Translations under genes and position numbers: made by a program
Part shown: piece by piece, positions 47,865 through 60,722 of the stretch
Layout: each line of letters opens with the position of its first letter
How positions within the stretch are numbered: the stretch's first letter is position 1
The notes under the pieces: generated by a model
What the model saw: the letters and a program-made list of their open reading frames with translations, nothing else
The model's database searches: none
Told to the model about the DNA's origin: nothing
Source of the DNA: Sideroxydans sp.
GTDB taxonomy: Bacteria > Pseudomonadota > Gammaproteobacteria > Burkholderiales > Gallionellaceae
Direction: 5' to 3'
Length of the DNA: 64,000 nt
NCBI GenBank assembly: GCA_028707175.1
Contig: JAQTUV010000001.1
Coordinates: 1 to 64,000, forward strand

Positions 47865-47977
47865 AGCGTCTGGGTGTTTGAATCAAAGTAGATGCAGTGC
47901 TGGTTTTGCCATGTGCGGTCTTGGGTTTCAAACAATTTAGCGGGGGCCCACCCGTATTTTTGTAAGGAAGTAATAGC

Positions 47978-48181
47978 ATGGCAAACGGTACAGTTAAATG
48001 GTTCAACGACGCAAAAGGTTTCGGTTTCATCACTCCAGATGATGGCAGCGAAGATCTGTTTGCGCATTTTTCAGCAATCAACATGAGCGGCTTCAAGTCA
48101 CTCAAAGAAGGCCAAAAAGTGACTTTTGACATCGTTCAAGGTCCTAAGGGCAAACAAGCTTCTAACATCCAAGCGGGTTAA
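47978..48181 (+). CDS. Cold-shock protein, CspA family
   Basis: 67 residues forming one OB-fold: RNA-binding motifs KGFGFITP (RNP1) and DLFAHFSAI (RNP2), start [11 protein letters not shown]. An RNA chaperone that melts structures. A strong AAGGAAG binding site precedes the ATG, and a terminator follows. Confidence 0.97.
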   Translation: MANGTVKWFNDAKGFGFITPDDGSEDLFAHFSAINMSGFKSLKEGQKVTFDIVQGPKGKQASNIQAG

Positions 48182-48200
48182 TCCAGCTTCGATGTAGCGC

Positions 48201-48232
48201 AAAAAGCCCGCCACGAAAGTGGCGGGCTTTTT
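48201..48232. terminator. Bidirectional terminator between csp and icd
   Basis: AAAAAGCCCGCCAC, loop GAAA, GTGGCGGGCTTTTT: a perfect stem with A-run and T-run on each side; serves both convergent genes. Confidence 0.95.
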
Positions 48233-48248
48233 GTTTGGTGCTGCCTGC

Positions 48249-50534
<2,286 letters not shown>

Positions 50535-50559
50535 TCAAAGTACGAGAGCGGTAAATGAA

Positions 50560-51102
50560 ATGAGTCGCGTCCTGCTGTTCAACAAACCTTACGGAGTAGT
50601 TTGCCAATTCAGTCGTGACGGATTGCATCCGACGCTCGCGGATTATATTCCTGTTGCTGACGTTTATGCTGCGGGTCGCTTGGATACCGACAGCGAGGGG
50701 CTGCTGTTGCTCACGGACGATGGCAAGCTGCAACATCGCATCACCGATCCACAGCACAAGCTGCCTAAGACCTACTGGGTGCAAGTCGAGGGAGTACCGG
50801 ACGACAACGCGCTGGAGCAATTGAGGAAAGGAGTGATGCTGAAGGATGGCATGACACGTCCAGCTGAAGCTCAGTTGATGGAAGAACCCTCTGAACTGTG
50901 GTTACGCGACCCACCGGTGCGTTTTCGTAAAAATATTCCCACAAGTTGGTTGCAACTCACTATTCGTGAAGGTCGAAATAGGCAAGTGCGTCGAATGACG
51001 GCTGCTGTTGGTTTCCCGACGTTGCGATTGATTCGATATTCCATTGGAAGTTGGAATTTGACGGGTATCGCTAATGGGAAATATCAAATTGTCGGCGTTT
51101 GA
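50560..51102 (+). CDS. rluE: 23S rRNA pseudouridine(2457) synthase RluE-like
   Basis: 180 residues. Small pseudouridine synthase of the RsuA/RluE group without an S4 domain: [14 protein letters not shown], catalytic Asp in [29 protein letters not shown], and [22 protein letters not shown]. The lack of an S4 domain favours RluE over RluB/RluF. It is divergent from icd, sharing an 88-bp gap. Confidence 0.88.
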   Translation: MSRVLLFNKPYGVVCQFSRDGLHPTLADYIPVADVYAAGRLDTDSEGLLLLTDDGKLQHRITDPQHKLPKTYWVQVEGVPDDNALEQLRKGVMLKDGMTRPAEAQLMEEPSELWLRDPPVRFRKNIPTSWLQLTIREGRNRQVRRMTAAVGFPTLRLIRYSIGSWNLTGIANGKYQIVGV

Positions 51103-51267
51103 TAGGGATCAACGGTTGTTTTTTAACACGCCTTCGAGTACCTTCAATCAATCGAAAGTGAAGTGATCAATAGGATGCGTGCAGATCGATATGGCTGAGA
51201 AGCAAGGGGCATCTGAAATGGGCGCATGTTTCAAACAATCAATGCAACTAGGCGGTCAACACACCCA

Positions 51268-53007
51268 ATGTTTCAGCACTACAAATCTGTTTTAATTTTT
51301 ATTTTGTGCACAGCTTTGCTGGCGTGTGGTAGAGGGGGGAATGGCAACCCAGCCAACGTACCCACTCCGGGAACGGAGCCTCCGCCTATCACGCCTCCCG
51401 ATGTTCCTCTTTCCACTGCGCGTCAAAAGGTAAGGGTGGCTGATAGTTATGCGATTTATTACGGTGCACTTGATGCTGCGAGTATTCAAGCATTGAAACA
51501 GCACTCATTGGTTATTGTGCATCCACACAATGGCAATATTTATCAGTCGCAGATACGTGATATTCAGCAGGGTTTAGATCCGGCTACCAGTAGCGATAAT
51601 GTGGTGGTGCTTTGTTACATTTCGATTGGTGAAGATTCGCGTACTTTCAATCTAACCGACGCGCAACTACGGGCGGATTCACGCTTTATTGGGGATGGCA
51701 CGGGGCCATCAATTGATCCCCGTGGCGCGGGATTAGGATCACGTTCGTTAGTCGGCTTGAACCCGCTTGGTACGCCAACAAATGGCGGGTTCGCTTCTTA
51801 CTATCTAAATGACAATGCGAGTTATAACGCGTCAGCGCCACGCAATGTGCCAGATCAAAACCCCAATTTTTTGACACGTTATGTCAATGCGGGCGATCCT
51901 GCTTGGTACGACATTTTGAGCAACGAATTAGCTGACAATCCCGTCCCTGTTGGATACCCCAAAAACCCGCATGGTTTAAAGGAAATGTTAACAACGACGT
52001 ATGGTCGCGGCCTGGGTTGTGATGGGGTGTTCCTTGACACTATCGATACGGCCGCCCCTAACTTTTACGCACCCACTATTTCGAATTCGGAATGGACTGC
52101 GAATGGGTATTCAGACTTTATTCGACGCTTGCGTTCCGATTATCCAGATAAAGTAATTTTGCAGAATCGCGGCATTTTCTATTTCGATCCGCGATTGCCA
52201 CATTATGAAGTCTCTGCGCGAGGGGCGATTGATCTGTTCTTTTTTGAAAGCTACCGTTTGAATTCCAATTCAAACCAAACTTTTGATCCCTATTTCTTCC
52301 CTGACAATAAGCATAACTTTGCGCCCAAGTTGATGGCAGAGGCTAATCGGGGTGATGGGTTTAAGGTGATTTCTTTGGGATATGTAGATGGCTGGGGCGG
52401 CGCAAAACCAGGTATCGACAAGCTGGCGCTGACAGGAGGCTCAACAACAGGGGTAAGCGAATTGCAAAGTGATATTGACGAAGCTTTGGCGGTGGGGTTT
52501 CGACATTACTTGACGGATGCGAGCATTACCTTAATTAATCCCTTCGTTAAGTTGCACGCCAATCTGATTGATGTCATGCCACCGCAATGGTCTAGCACTT
52601 ATAACGTGAATGCCCCCAGTTGGCCAACACCAGCGGGAGCGCCTGTGCCAAGGATCGGTATACAGGCGGTTTCAGTCGCAAATAGCAATTTGACCATTGC
52701 ATGGGATGTCGCTATGGATATGAATCGTGTGAGCTATGCACTGTATTACCAAAAAACGCCGTTTGATTTTATTGCCGATCCTAATTTAACGGCCGCTACC
52801 CGAGTTGTACTCACGCCAACTGCGGGAACAGGATACGCACAAGCATGGAAGTCATCCAATCCGAATGCTGTTTTACAGAGCACGTATCCCAATCAACAAG
52901 TTATTACGGGGTTGGCGGGCGGGGGGACTTATTATTTTCTTATACGAGCTTCCGATAGCGTTGGAAATGAGGAGAAAAATCAAGTGGTGTTAAGCGCAAG
53001 GCTGTGA
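51268..53007 (+). CDS. GH114-like (endo-alpha-1,4-polygalactosaminidase-type) lipoprotein
   Basis: 579 residues. Lipoprotein signal MFQHYKSVLIFILCTALLAC with lipobox LLAC, then a Pro-rich linker. The catalytic region has VVLCYISIGED, GCDGVFLDTIDT, VILQNRGIFYFD and IDLFFFESYR, the same order of motifs as in the N-terminal hydrolase domain of PelA. A C-terminal fibronectin-III-like domain follows (NLTIAWDVAMDMNRVSYALYY ... YFLIRASDSVGNE). Probably hydrolyses alpha-1,4-linked galactosamine polymers such as Pel. An upstream ATG at 51226 is possible but would put extra residues before the signal. The 53008-53178 gap separates it from pelX. Confidence 0.82.
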   Translation: MFQHYKSVLIFILCTALLACGRGGNGNPANVPTPGTEPPPITPPDVPLSTARQKVRVADSYAIYYGALDAASIQALKQHSLVIVHPHNGNIYQSQIRDIQQGLDPATSSDNVVVLCYISIGEDSRTFNLTDAQLRADSRFIGDGTGPSIDPRGAGLGSRSLVGLNPLGTPTNGGFASYYLNDNASYNASAPRNVPDQNPNFLTRYVNAGDPAWYDILSNELADNPVPVGYPKNPHGLKEMLTTTYGRGLGCDGVFLDTIDTAAPNFYAPTISNSEWTANGYSDFIRRLRSDYPDKVILQNRGIFYFDPRLPHYEVSARGAIDLFFFESYRLNSNSNQTFDPYFFPDNKHNFAPKLMAEANRGDGFKVISLGYVDGWGGAKPGIDKLALTGGSTTGVSELQSDIDEALAVGFRHYLTDASITLINPFVKLHANLIDVMPPQWSSTYNVNAPSWPTPAGAPVPRIGIQAVSVANSNLTIAWDVAMDMNRVSYALYYQKTPFDFIADPNLTAATRVVLTPTAGTGYAQAWKSSNPNAVLQSTYPNQQVITGLAGGGTYYFLIRASDSVGNEEKNQVVLSARL

Positions 53008-53178
53008 GGGTGTTGAACGACAGCAAATATTGTCTGCGGTAATTTAAGGCGGCTCACCTTGCTTGTTTGAGCAGAGTTGTTATCAAGTATTAGAGCGAAG
53101 CTGGTAAATGATTAAATAAATTCCTTTTCTAGGTATAGGTATGACTAGCGAAGCGATCATAAAAATGAAGAGGTAAAA

Positions 53179-54093
53179 ATGCATATTTTAGTGACGGGGG
53201 GAGCCGGATTTATTGGCTCACATAGCGTTGAGGCAGCACTGTCTGAGGGGGCTCAAGTAACAGTGTTAGATAATCTCTCATCTGGCAAATTGAATAATTT
53301 GCCACGATCAGATCGTTTGAAATTTATTCGCGGGGATATTCGGGACGCTGTCGAAGTGGCGCGAGCGATGGAAGGGGTGACCCATGTATTGCACCTCGCG
53401 GCGCAAGTTTCAGTAAAGTCCTCTATTGAAGAACCCGTTGCGTCATGCGGTCATAATGTGCAGGGTTTTTTGAATGTGCTGGATTGCGCTCGTCGGCATC
53501 AAGTTCAGCGTGTTGTGTATGCCTCCAGTGCTGCTGTTTATGGTACGCCAAGCACACTTCCCATTGATGAGCAGGCTTTAACAGCCCCTCTTTCTCCGTA
53601 TGGTTTGGAGAAGAAGATTAATGATCAATACGCAGATTTGTATCATAAGTTGTATGGCACCAAGTCGATGGGGATGAGATATTTCAATGTGTATGGGCCG
53701 CGCCAAGACCCTGCATCTGCTTATGCGGGAGTGATTAGCCGTTTTGTTTCATGTGTAATGAATCATCAGCCCTTGAATGTTTTTGGCGATGGCGGTCAGA
53801 CACGTGATTTCATTTTTGTTAAAGATATAGCCAGAGCCAATATGCGGGCGTTGCAGAGTGATGCGGTTGGTGTTTGCAATATTGCGACGAGTAACAGCGT
53901 AACGCTTCTTGAATTAATTGAGGTGCTGGGGAGACTGGCGGGATGTACGCCTCAAGTCACTCATTTGCCTGAGGCTGCAGGGGATATCCGTCATTCAGCG
54001 GCGGATACGAGTCGGATGAAAGCGTTGTTAGATAATCTTGAAATAACATCACTTGATGATGGGCTCCGACAGTTGATGGAATATCGTGATTAG
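53179..54093 (+). CDS. pelX: UDP-GlcNAc C4-epimerase PelX-like
   Basis: 304-residue short-chain epimerase. NAD motif [12 protein letters not shown] (residues 6-16), HLAAQVSV, YASSAAVYG, catalytic Y141-x3-K145 (YGLEK), RYFNVYGPRQDP and GDGGQTRDFIFVKDIA. In Pseudomonas protegens PelX makes UDP-GalNAc for Pel; the position directly upstream of pelA, overlapping it by 8 bp, supports this role. Based on sequence alone, other UDP-hexose epimerases are possible. Confidence 0.85.
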   Translation: MHILVTGGAGFIGSHSVEAALSEGAQVTVLDNLSSGKLNNLPRSDRLKFIRGDIRDAVEVARAMEGVTHVLHLAAQVSVKSSIEEPVASCGHNVQGFLNVLDCARRHQVQRVVYASSAAVYGTPSTLPIDEQALTAPLSPYGLEKKINDQYADLYHKLYGTKSMGMRYFNVYGPRQDPASAYAGVISRFVSCVMNHQPLNVFGDGGQTRDFIFVKDIARANMRALQSDAVGVCNIATSNSVTLLELIEVLGRLAGCTPQVTHLPEAAGDIRHSAADTSRMKALLDNLEITSLDDGLRQLMEYRD

Positions 54094-56881
54094 CCGTTGG
54101 TTTTTATTGTTATGGCTTTTTGTTGGGTACGCATCTGCAAATCCGCTCTCCGTTGCTGTGTTCTATGGCGCTAATCCCCCGATAGACGAGTTGCAAGCAT
54201 TCGATGTTGCTGTGGTGGAGCCGGAGCATGTGTCGGATAGCCAATTGAATGCGCAAAGACAAACCCAACTGTTTGCTTACGTGTCAGTTGGTGAGGTCGC
54301 CCCCCACCGCAGCTACTTTCAAAAGATCCCTACCAGTTGGCGTTTGGGGAGCAATGCCAACTGGGGAAGTGTTGTTATTGATCAGTCTCAATCTGAATGG
54401 CCAGCCTTCTATGCGGAACAAGTAATCAAGCCGTTATGGGATAAGGGTTACAGAGGTTTCTTTTTAGACACCTTGGATTCGTATCAATTGTTTGCAAAAA
54501 GTGACGAGCAGCGAGCCAGTCAAGAAGCCGGCATGATTGCTGTTGTTCGCGAATTGCGTCAGCGTTTTCCAAACATAAAATTAATTTTCAATCGCGGCTT
54601 TGAAATTCTTCCCAAAGTGCACGGGGAGGTTTTTGCTGTTGCGATTGAGTCACTCTTTCAAAGTTGGAATGCAGCGCGGCAGTCATATCAAGAGGTGAAT
54701 GAATCTGACAGGAGCTGGCTATTAGATCGCATTAAAACGATTCAGACGGATTACCAACTGCCCGTTCTTATCATTGATTATGTGGCTCCTCATGATCGGG
54801 AGTTGGCGCGTCAAACGGCCAATAAAATTCGTCAGCTAAATTTGACACCTTGGGTAACAGATGGTGCGCTTAGTATGTTGGGCATTGGCGAGGTCGAGGT
54901 GTTGCCACGCAAAGTGTTGATGATCTACAACGGAGCTAATAACGAATTTGAATTATTTGAAACCTATGCGGCTCGCTTCGGTACATTGCCATTAAATTAC
55001 TTAGGCTATAGCGTTGAGTATCTGGATGCGCGTAAGGCTCTACCTAGCGAATTGTTGACAGGGCGCTATGCGGGTGTCGTGGTGTGGTTGGACAAAAGCC
55101 CAGAAAAAGAAGGCGCTGCATTGGTGTCTTGGTTGCAACAGCAAACAGTTACGGGCGTACCTGTTCTAGTGCTGGGTGAAATGAATTTTTTATTATCTGA
55201 AAATCCGGCGAATTTTTTTGGTTTAACGCCCCTTTCTGATAATAAGCGCACTCAAAAGCTGAGTATCAAATATCGCAGCGATCTCGCTACTTTTGAAGCG
55301 TCCCCTCTTTTAGACCGAACTGCGTTTTATCCGCTGCATGCAAAAAACTCGCAGGTGTTGTTGTCGATTGAGAATGAGCGTCAAGAGTTACAAGAGGCGG
55401 TTGCGATTACTCCGTGGGGGGGGTATGCGGCGAGTCCACAGCCCATGATGTTTTTGCCGCAAATACAATCGGGCGGAAATTTGGAGGCTCAATCACGCTG
55501 GGTTGTGAACCCCATTGAATTATTTCGGCAAGCACTCAGGTTGCCGGATATGCCTGTGCCAGATTTGAGCACGGAAAGTGGCCGGCGTATGTTGATGGCA
55601 CATGTGGATGGCGATGGCTTCTCTAGTCGAGCTGAATTGCCTGGTCAGCCATACGCCTCCCAAGTGATGCTTGACCGTATCCTAAAAAAATATCCACTTC
55701 CTATCACGGTGTCGATTGTCCAGGCGGAGATATCAAAAGAAGGGTTGAGTCCGCTTGATTCACATAGTTTGGAGCACATTGCGAAAGCAATGTTTGCTTT
55801 GCCTCATGTTGAAATTGCTAGCCACTCCTATTCACACCCGTTTTTTTGGCAACAAAACGCTCCGCGTAAAAAATCGTTCGATCATAGCAATGTCAAAATC
55901 GATGATAGCGAAGGCTGGTATCGCTTGATGATTCCCGGTTATGACTTCGATATCAATAATGAAATTGTCGGCTCATTGACGTATATACGAAACGAACTGG
56001 CACCAAAAAATAAACAAGTGAATACCTTTCTGTGGACGGGGAACTGCAATCCAGGAATAGATGCGTTGGAAATTGTGTCCAAGAATGGCATTCTTGCGAT
56101 GAATGGCGGAGATACGCTCATTACGAAAAGTGCTCCCAGTATTTCGTTGGTAGCCCCCATTGGTGTGCAAAAGGGAGCGCTATTTCAGGTGTATGCCCCC
56201 AATCAAAATGAAAATGTTTATACCAATGATTGGGCTGGCCCCTATAACGGTTATGAGCGTGTCATAGAGACTTTTACCTTGACGGATACGCCGTATCGAT
56301 TAAAACCGATGGATATATATTTTCACATTTACTCTGCTTCTAAAGTGGCGTCGCTGAATGCCTTAGAAAAAGTTATAGGCTGGTCATTGCAGCAAGAAGT
56401 GACCCCTGTTCTTGTGACGGAATATATCGAGAAGGTGCGTGACTTTAATCACATGGTAGTGGCACGTAGTGCCGAAGGATGGCAAATAAAAGGTGCGAAT
56501 AAATTAAGGCAACTACGCATGCCGCTTAGCTTGGGTATGCCGGAGCTGAGTCAGGGAATTGCGGGGTTTAATCAATATAACAACAGTCGTTATGTGCATC
56601 TGGCTCAGGCAGATGCAACGATTCGGCTGGCGCGGGCTGCATCAGCTGTTCCCTATCTGGTCTCGGCGAATGCAAAAATCACTTCGATAACTCGCACGGA
56701 TAAACGAATGCAGTTGGGATTGCAGGGGCATGTGCCTATTCAGTTTGAGTTGTCTATGCCGTCGGGATGTGAAGTGAGTGCGGAGGGCGTGCCACTGCGC
56801 TCAAGTAGCTATCAGGGTAAGGTCGGCCGATTTGCGGTGAGTGCGGATGTCATCAAAAAACTACGTGTCGACTGCAAATAA
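54086..56881 (+). CDS. pelA: Pel polysaccharide deacetylase/hydrolase PelA
   Basis: Periplasmic bifunctional protein: partly deacetylates Pel and can hydrolyse it. 931 residues, close to the 948 of P. aeruginosa. Signal peptide (WFLLLWLFVGYASA), N-terminal hydrolase domain with FAYVSVGEVAP, FFLDTLDSY (D128) and AIESLFQSW (E188), a flavodoxin-like central region, and a deacetylase domain with HVDGDGF (D508, D510) and SHSYSHP (H580, H584). The D-to-H spacing of 72 matches P. aeruginosa. Start is a GTG overlapping pelX. A G8 run at 55416-55423 lies within the coding sequence. Confidence 0.93.
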   Translation: MISRWFLLLWLFVGYASANPLSVAVFYGANPPIDELQAFDVAVVEPEHVSDSQLNAQRQTQLFAYVSVGEVAPHRSYFQKIPTSWRLGSNANWGSVVIDQSQSEWPAFYAEQVIKPLWDKGYRGFFLDTLDSYQLFAKSDEQRASQEAGMIAVVRELRQRFPNIKLIFNRGFEILPKVHGEVFAVAIESLFQSWNAARQSYQEVNESDRSWLLDRIKTIQTDYQLPVLIIDYVAPHDRELARQTANKIRQLNLTPWVTDGALSMLGIGEVEVLPRKVLMIYNGANNEFELFETYAARFGTLPLNYLGYSVEYLDARKALPSELLTGRYAGVVVWLDKSPEKEGAALVSWLQQQTVTGVPVLVLGEMNFLLSENPANFFGLTPLSDNKRTQKLSIKYRSDLATFEASPLLDRTAFYPLHAKNSQVLLSIENERQELQEAVAITPWGGYAASPQPMMFLPQIQSGGNLEAQSRWVVNPIELFRQALRLPDMPVPDLSTESGRRMLMAHVDGDGFSSRAELPGQPYASQVMLDRILKKYPLPITVSIVQAEISKEGLSPLDSHSLEHIAKAMFALPHVEIASHSYSHPFFWQQNAPRKKSFDHSNVKIDDSEGWYRLMIPGYDFDINNEIVGSLTYIRNELAPKNKQVNTFLWTGNCNPGIDALEIVSKNGILAMNGGDTLITKSAPSISLVAPIGVQKGALFQVYAPNQNENVYTNDWAGPYNGYERVIETFTLTDTPYRLKPMDIYFHIYSASKVASLNALEKVIGWSLQQEVTPVLVTEYIEKVRDFNHMVVARSAEGWQIKGANKLRQLRMPLSLGMPELSQGIAGFNQYNNSRYVHLAQADATIRLARAASAVPYLVSANAKITSITRTDKRMQLGLQGHVPIQFELSMPSGCEVSAEGVPLRSSSYQGKVGRFAVSADVIKKLRVDCK

Positions 56882-59800
56882 TTCGCGCTTATCCAATGAG
56901 CGAGAGCCGCTATTTTCGGTTTTCGCCTTATTGGGGGTCGTGATACTTGTGGCTGTGCCATTGCTGCTTATTTTTCCTGAGAAAGAACTTGCCGAGAAGG
57001 TTACCCATGCCAAATTGGGCGATCCCGTAACGGTGAGTTATCTATTGAATTTGCTGAGAACAGATCCGCACAATTTTGAATTGCGAATTTTGCTTGCAAG
57101 GCATCAAATTTATTTGGGGGAGCTAAACGATATTCCTGATTTGTTGGCCCCTGTGTTGCAAGATAAACAGTCCGCATCAAATCTGCAGGCGCAGATTGTT
57201 GAATTAAATTATTTGGCGCAATGGGTAACTATTCACCAGGATGATTTCGCAGGGTGTGCTCATAAAACAGCGTTATGGAAGTCCAAGGTGCATGAGCTTA
57301 ATACTTCCGGACTCTCATCTGATGTCATTGAGTCTCTGGCAGAGCAAGCTGCTAGATTCAAAGAATATAAACTGGTTGAAGAGTTGTTTCGTGAGGCTTC
57401 TAAAATTAAGCCGGACAAAGATGCGCGTTGGTATGAAGCGGTTGCCAAGCGCATGTTGTCACTGGGGGAGTATGAAAGTGCGGCCGACTTCTACTTCATG
57501 GCGCGCCATAAAACACGTTCCGTTGAGAAACAGAGAGAGTACTTTAAGCGTGGTATAGAGACTCTGATGTCTGGCCGATTTTTTGTAAAGAGCATGCAGG
57601 AGGCAGAGGTTCATTTAGGGAACTTGAGTGCGGATTCTGAGACGCTTTATTTCCTCGCTAAAACTGCATTGGCGGCGGGTGATATTGCACGAGCGCAATA
57701 TTATGCGAAAAACTTATTACATCTTTCCGCTAATGTATTTTCGAGTAGTTGGTGGGCTGCGCTGCAATTTAATTTCATTAGTGAAGCTTATGCGGATGAG
57801 CTTTTCCCGGAGTCTTCGGCAGGGCGCAGCATCGCGAACTTCAATGCAGAACACTACGATTTAGCCTACCGCGTATTCTTGGCGAATAAGAATTTGCTTG
57901 ATGCATACCGAGTTGCAGAAGTCGCTGTGCAGAAAAATCCAGAGAGTTTGTTATGGCGTAATCGTTTTGCTCAAATTGCTGAATGGTCGGGCAAGCCTGA
58001 AGTGGCGATTCTTCACTGGGTTTGGTTAATGAATCATGGGCAATCAGATGAGGCGTTGATGGCGGTACTTCGACTTGCTCCTGGTTTGCAAGATAGTGAT
58101 GCGCTTTTGCAAGCTTGGAAGTTATTGGTGGAGCGCCAGCATGTTGATGCTGAGCAGGCACAAATTTTGGCAGATGCGTTTGAACGATCAGGACGAACTT
58201 CGGAGGGCGTCGTTTTTTTTGAGCAACAGTATCTAAAAACACATCAAAACTTTTGGCTGGAAAGAGAGGCGTATCTAGCGGAACGTTCGGGGGATGATGG
58301 CGCCGCATTTAGAAGTTATCAAAGATTACTTGGTGAAGGCACTTTTAGTCCGATCATCTTATTTCGATTGGTTGCTTATCAATTGCGGCAGGGAATGACT
58401 AAAGAGGCGCTTACATTACTCAATCAATATCAATCGAGCATTGCAGCGGACAACCAAAAGTATTGGAAATTGCTGGCTGACTTAGCTTGGCATCTTCAGT
58501 CTGATGCGGATGCAAGTGTGGCCTATCGGAATCTGGAGACTAACCAACAACTGGCATTGGAAGATATTAGTCGTTATATCTATTTGCAAGGGGAGGGGGA
58601 TAAGTCGCATGTGGCGACATTGGCGGAGCTTGGATATTCAAAATTCGATGATGTGAGCATGTTGCTTTATGCCTTGGAACTCTATAGCTCACTGCACGAT
58701 TTTAAGTCGCAGCAGCGGTTGTTTGATAGTGCAATTGCAAATCGCAAAATTGATTTGCAATTCAGTGGGCGATTTTATTTGCTGCGGGCGCAGTTTATGT
58801 CGGAACGTGGCAATCGCATTGCCGCAAAACAAGATTTAGAGCGTGCGGTGCAAATTGCACCCAATGACAAGACGAGTTTAAATGCCCTATTTTGGTTTTC
58901 GATTGATACGCGAGATAAAGCAGGAATTCGTAACATCATAAAAACATTTAAGACGCGCCATATTCAAGGCGATCCATTATTTTTTTCTGCCTTCGCTTCC
59001 GCTTATCAAGTGCTTGAACAGCCGCAGCTAGCCTTAAAGTACCTGACTGTGCAGTATAGAAATAATCCCACTCAGGATTATTTGTGGTTACTCAACTACG
59101 CCGATGTGTTGGAGCAAACAGAACATAATCAATTGGCACTCAGGATTCGTCGCCATGCTGCTCAGAAGATAAAAACGCAAAAGTTGGCCCTGGGCCAGCC
59201 ATTGACTCGTGATATGCAGGCTGCCGTGCAGATGGTTATTTATGCGAGCCCTGCGGATACAACGCAAAGGCTGATGCGATCATTGCTACGTCAGGATAGG
59301 GTTGCTCAGAAATTAGAGGCTGATGATGCGGTGACACAGGCGATACTGGCATGGTCATTATCGAAAGAGCAGCAGTCGAATGCAAAAGCGTGGTTGTGGA
59401 CACGTTACGCAAAGCGTTTATTCGCCGACATGGCAGGGAAGGTTGAAGCGACGCAGGACGAACATGGCATACCGCTGACTTTGTTAAGTGATCTCCCTGA
59501 GTTAGGTAAAGCGGATATGCCTGACGCATTCGATATGAAGTTGATACAAGACGAAGCGGTACCGCTGCAGATGGCAACGGAATTGCAGAGCCAATTGCTT
59601 GCTGTAACAGAACCGCAAAGCCCCCCTGCTTGGGCACAAATCATGATTGCTTTGGATGAGGGGGATACAGAAAACATTGGGAAATTACTTCAGCGAGAAG
59701 GTGATGCGATGTCTATCAAAAATCGCAGTGATGCCGCATTTGCGCTCGGTTCGGTGGCGAGCGCACAGACGCAGGTTTTTGATGGATTAATCGATAACCC

Positions 59801-60722
59801 AGAAGATGTTGGTTTGCAGTCGCGGCTGTTAGATTGGAGTATGCCCGCTGCGAGTTATATAGAAACCACTGTGGGTAGATTTAAAATAGGTTCTTGGCAA
59901 GGTGCTGCTTCTCAGATGCGGATTGAGATGCCCTTAGCTCAACGTGTTAGAGCAGGATTGCTGCTTTCAAATGTGGGGCAATCAAATAGTGATGGCGTGG
60001 TAATTCCGCCTACTCAAGACCAAATAAGAGGGGGGCAGTTAAAGGTACAAAGTCATTTTGGTGCAAGCGAGTTCCAATGGTTAAGACGACGCGAGTACGT
60101 ACAGACAGATGCCTGGTCATTTAGCCATATTTGGCCTGTGCAAAATAGAGTTGAATTTCAAGCGCGAGGACAGTATCACGCTGAGTCTAATGACACCTTG
60201 GCATTGCGTGCGTTCGGTATGCAGAATGAAGCGCTGTTAGGGCTTAATTACCGTTTGGGGTTGCGTGAATATTTATCGATTCAAGAGAGTCGGCGAGATT
60301 ATTTCACTCAACGGGCTCAGTATCTTGGAAGTGCCAATCGTTTGGATTGGGAATTGGGACACCGCATCAGAATAGGGGCGCCGGATTGGAGCGTTAGTTT
60401 GCATGGCTCGCATCAGAACACTTGGGTGATGAACCCGAATCCGCTTTGGCTGCCTATCAATAGTCAACTATATTCTGCTTGCAGTAGCTGGGGGCAATCT
60501 GCGATCACGCAATATTCACAGTCATGGTCGATGAGTCTGCGTACCTGCCTGACAGAGAATCCAGCAATCGGTGTAGGCTACAATATGGATGCGGGGCTTT
60601 CGGGGCCGCTGATTGGTCGTGATCAGTTAGCTATTCTTTTAGCTCAGGGAACAAGTGGCACTTTGCGTAGTCAAGGTTTGCTGCGTGAAATGACGGTGCG
60701 ATACCGATATTTCTATGATTAA
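56847..60722 (+). CDS. pelB: Pel export protein PelB (TPR scaffold and outer-membrane porin)
   Basis: 1291 residues. An N-terminal membrane helix (about 26-45) is followed by a very long periplasmic TPR region (repeated AEYESAADFYFMARHKTRS-type helix pairs up to about residue 900) and a C-terminal beta-barrel with strands such as VEFQARGQYHAESNDTLALRAF and ending YRYFYD. This matches PelB, which guides Pel to the outer membrane and binds PelA. The ATG at 56847 was preferred over the GTG at 56841. It overlaps pelA by 35 bp and pelC by 8 bp. Confidence 0.92.
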   Translation: MSSKNYVSTANNSRLSNEREPLFSVFALLGVVILVAVPLLLIFPEKELAEKVTHAKLGDPVTVSYLLNLLRTDPHNFELRILLARHQIYLGELNDIPDLLAPVLQDKQSASNLQAQIVELNYLAQWVTIHQDDFAGCAHKTALWKSKVHELNTSGLSSDVIESLAEQAARFKEYKLVEELFREASKIKPDKDARWYEAVAKRMLSLGEYESAADFYFMARHKTRSVEKQREYFKRGIETLMSGRFFVKSMQEAEVHLGNLSADSETLYFLAKTALAAGDIARAQYYAKNLLHLSANVFSSSWWAALQFNFISEAYADELFPESSAGRSIANFNAEHYDLAYRVFLANKNLLDAYRVAEVAVQKNPESLLWRNRFAQIAEWSGKPEVAILHWVWLMNHGQSDEALMAVLRLAPGLQDSDALLQAWKLLVERQHVDAEQAQILADAFERSGRTSEGVVFFEQQYLKTHQNFWLEREAYLAERSGDDGAAFRSYQRLLGEGTFSPIILFRLVAYQLRQGMTKEALTLLNQYQSSIAADNQKYWKLLADLAWHLQSDADASVAYRNLETNQQLALEDISRYIYLQGEGDKSHVATLAELGYSKFDDVSMLLYALELYSSLHDFKSQQRLFDSAIANRKIDLQFSGRFYLLRAQFMSERGNRIAAKQDLERAVQIAPNDKTSLNALFWFSIDTRDKAGIRNIIKTFKTRHIQGDPLFFSAFASAYQVLEQPQLALKYLTVQYRNNPTQDYLWLLNYADVLEQTEHNQLALRIRRHAAQKIKTQKLALGQPLTRDMQAAVQMVIYASPADTTQRLMRSLLRQDRVAQKLEADDAVTQAILAWSLSKEQQSNAKAWLWTRYAKRLFADMAGKVEATQDEHGIPLTLLSDLPELGKADMPDAFDMKLIQDEAVPLQMATELQSQLLAVTEPQSPPAWAQIMIALDEGDTENIGKLLQREGDAMSIKNRSDAAFALGSVASAQTQVFDGLIDNPEDVGLQSRLLDWSMPAASYIETTVGRFKIGSWQGAASQMRIEMPLAQRVRAGLLLSNVGQSNSDGVVIPPTQDQIRGGQLKVQSHFGASEFQWLRRREYVQTDAWSFSHIWPVQNRVEFQARGQYHAESNDTLALRAFGMQNEALLGLNYRLGLREYLSIQESRRDYFTQRAQYLGSANRLDWELGHRIRIGAPDWSVSLHGSHQNTWVMNPNPLWLPINSQLYSACSSWGQSAITQYSQSWSMSLRTCLTENPAIGVGYNMDAGLSGPLIGRDQLAILLAQGTSGTLRSQGLLREMTVRYRYFYD

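Noticed and set aside
47756-48067. A 207-residue version of ClpS with a long N-terminal extension
   Set aside because: The extra residues overlap the cold-shock gene on the other strand and lack similarity; the ClpS core starts at 47755.
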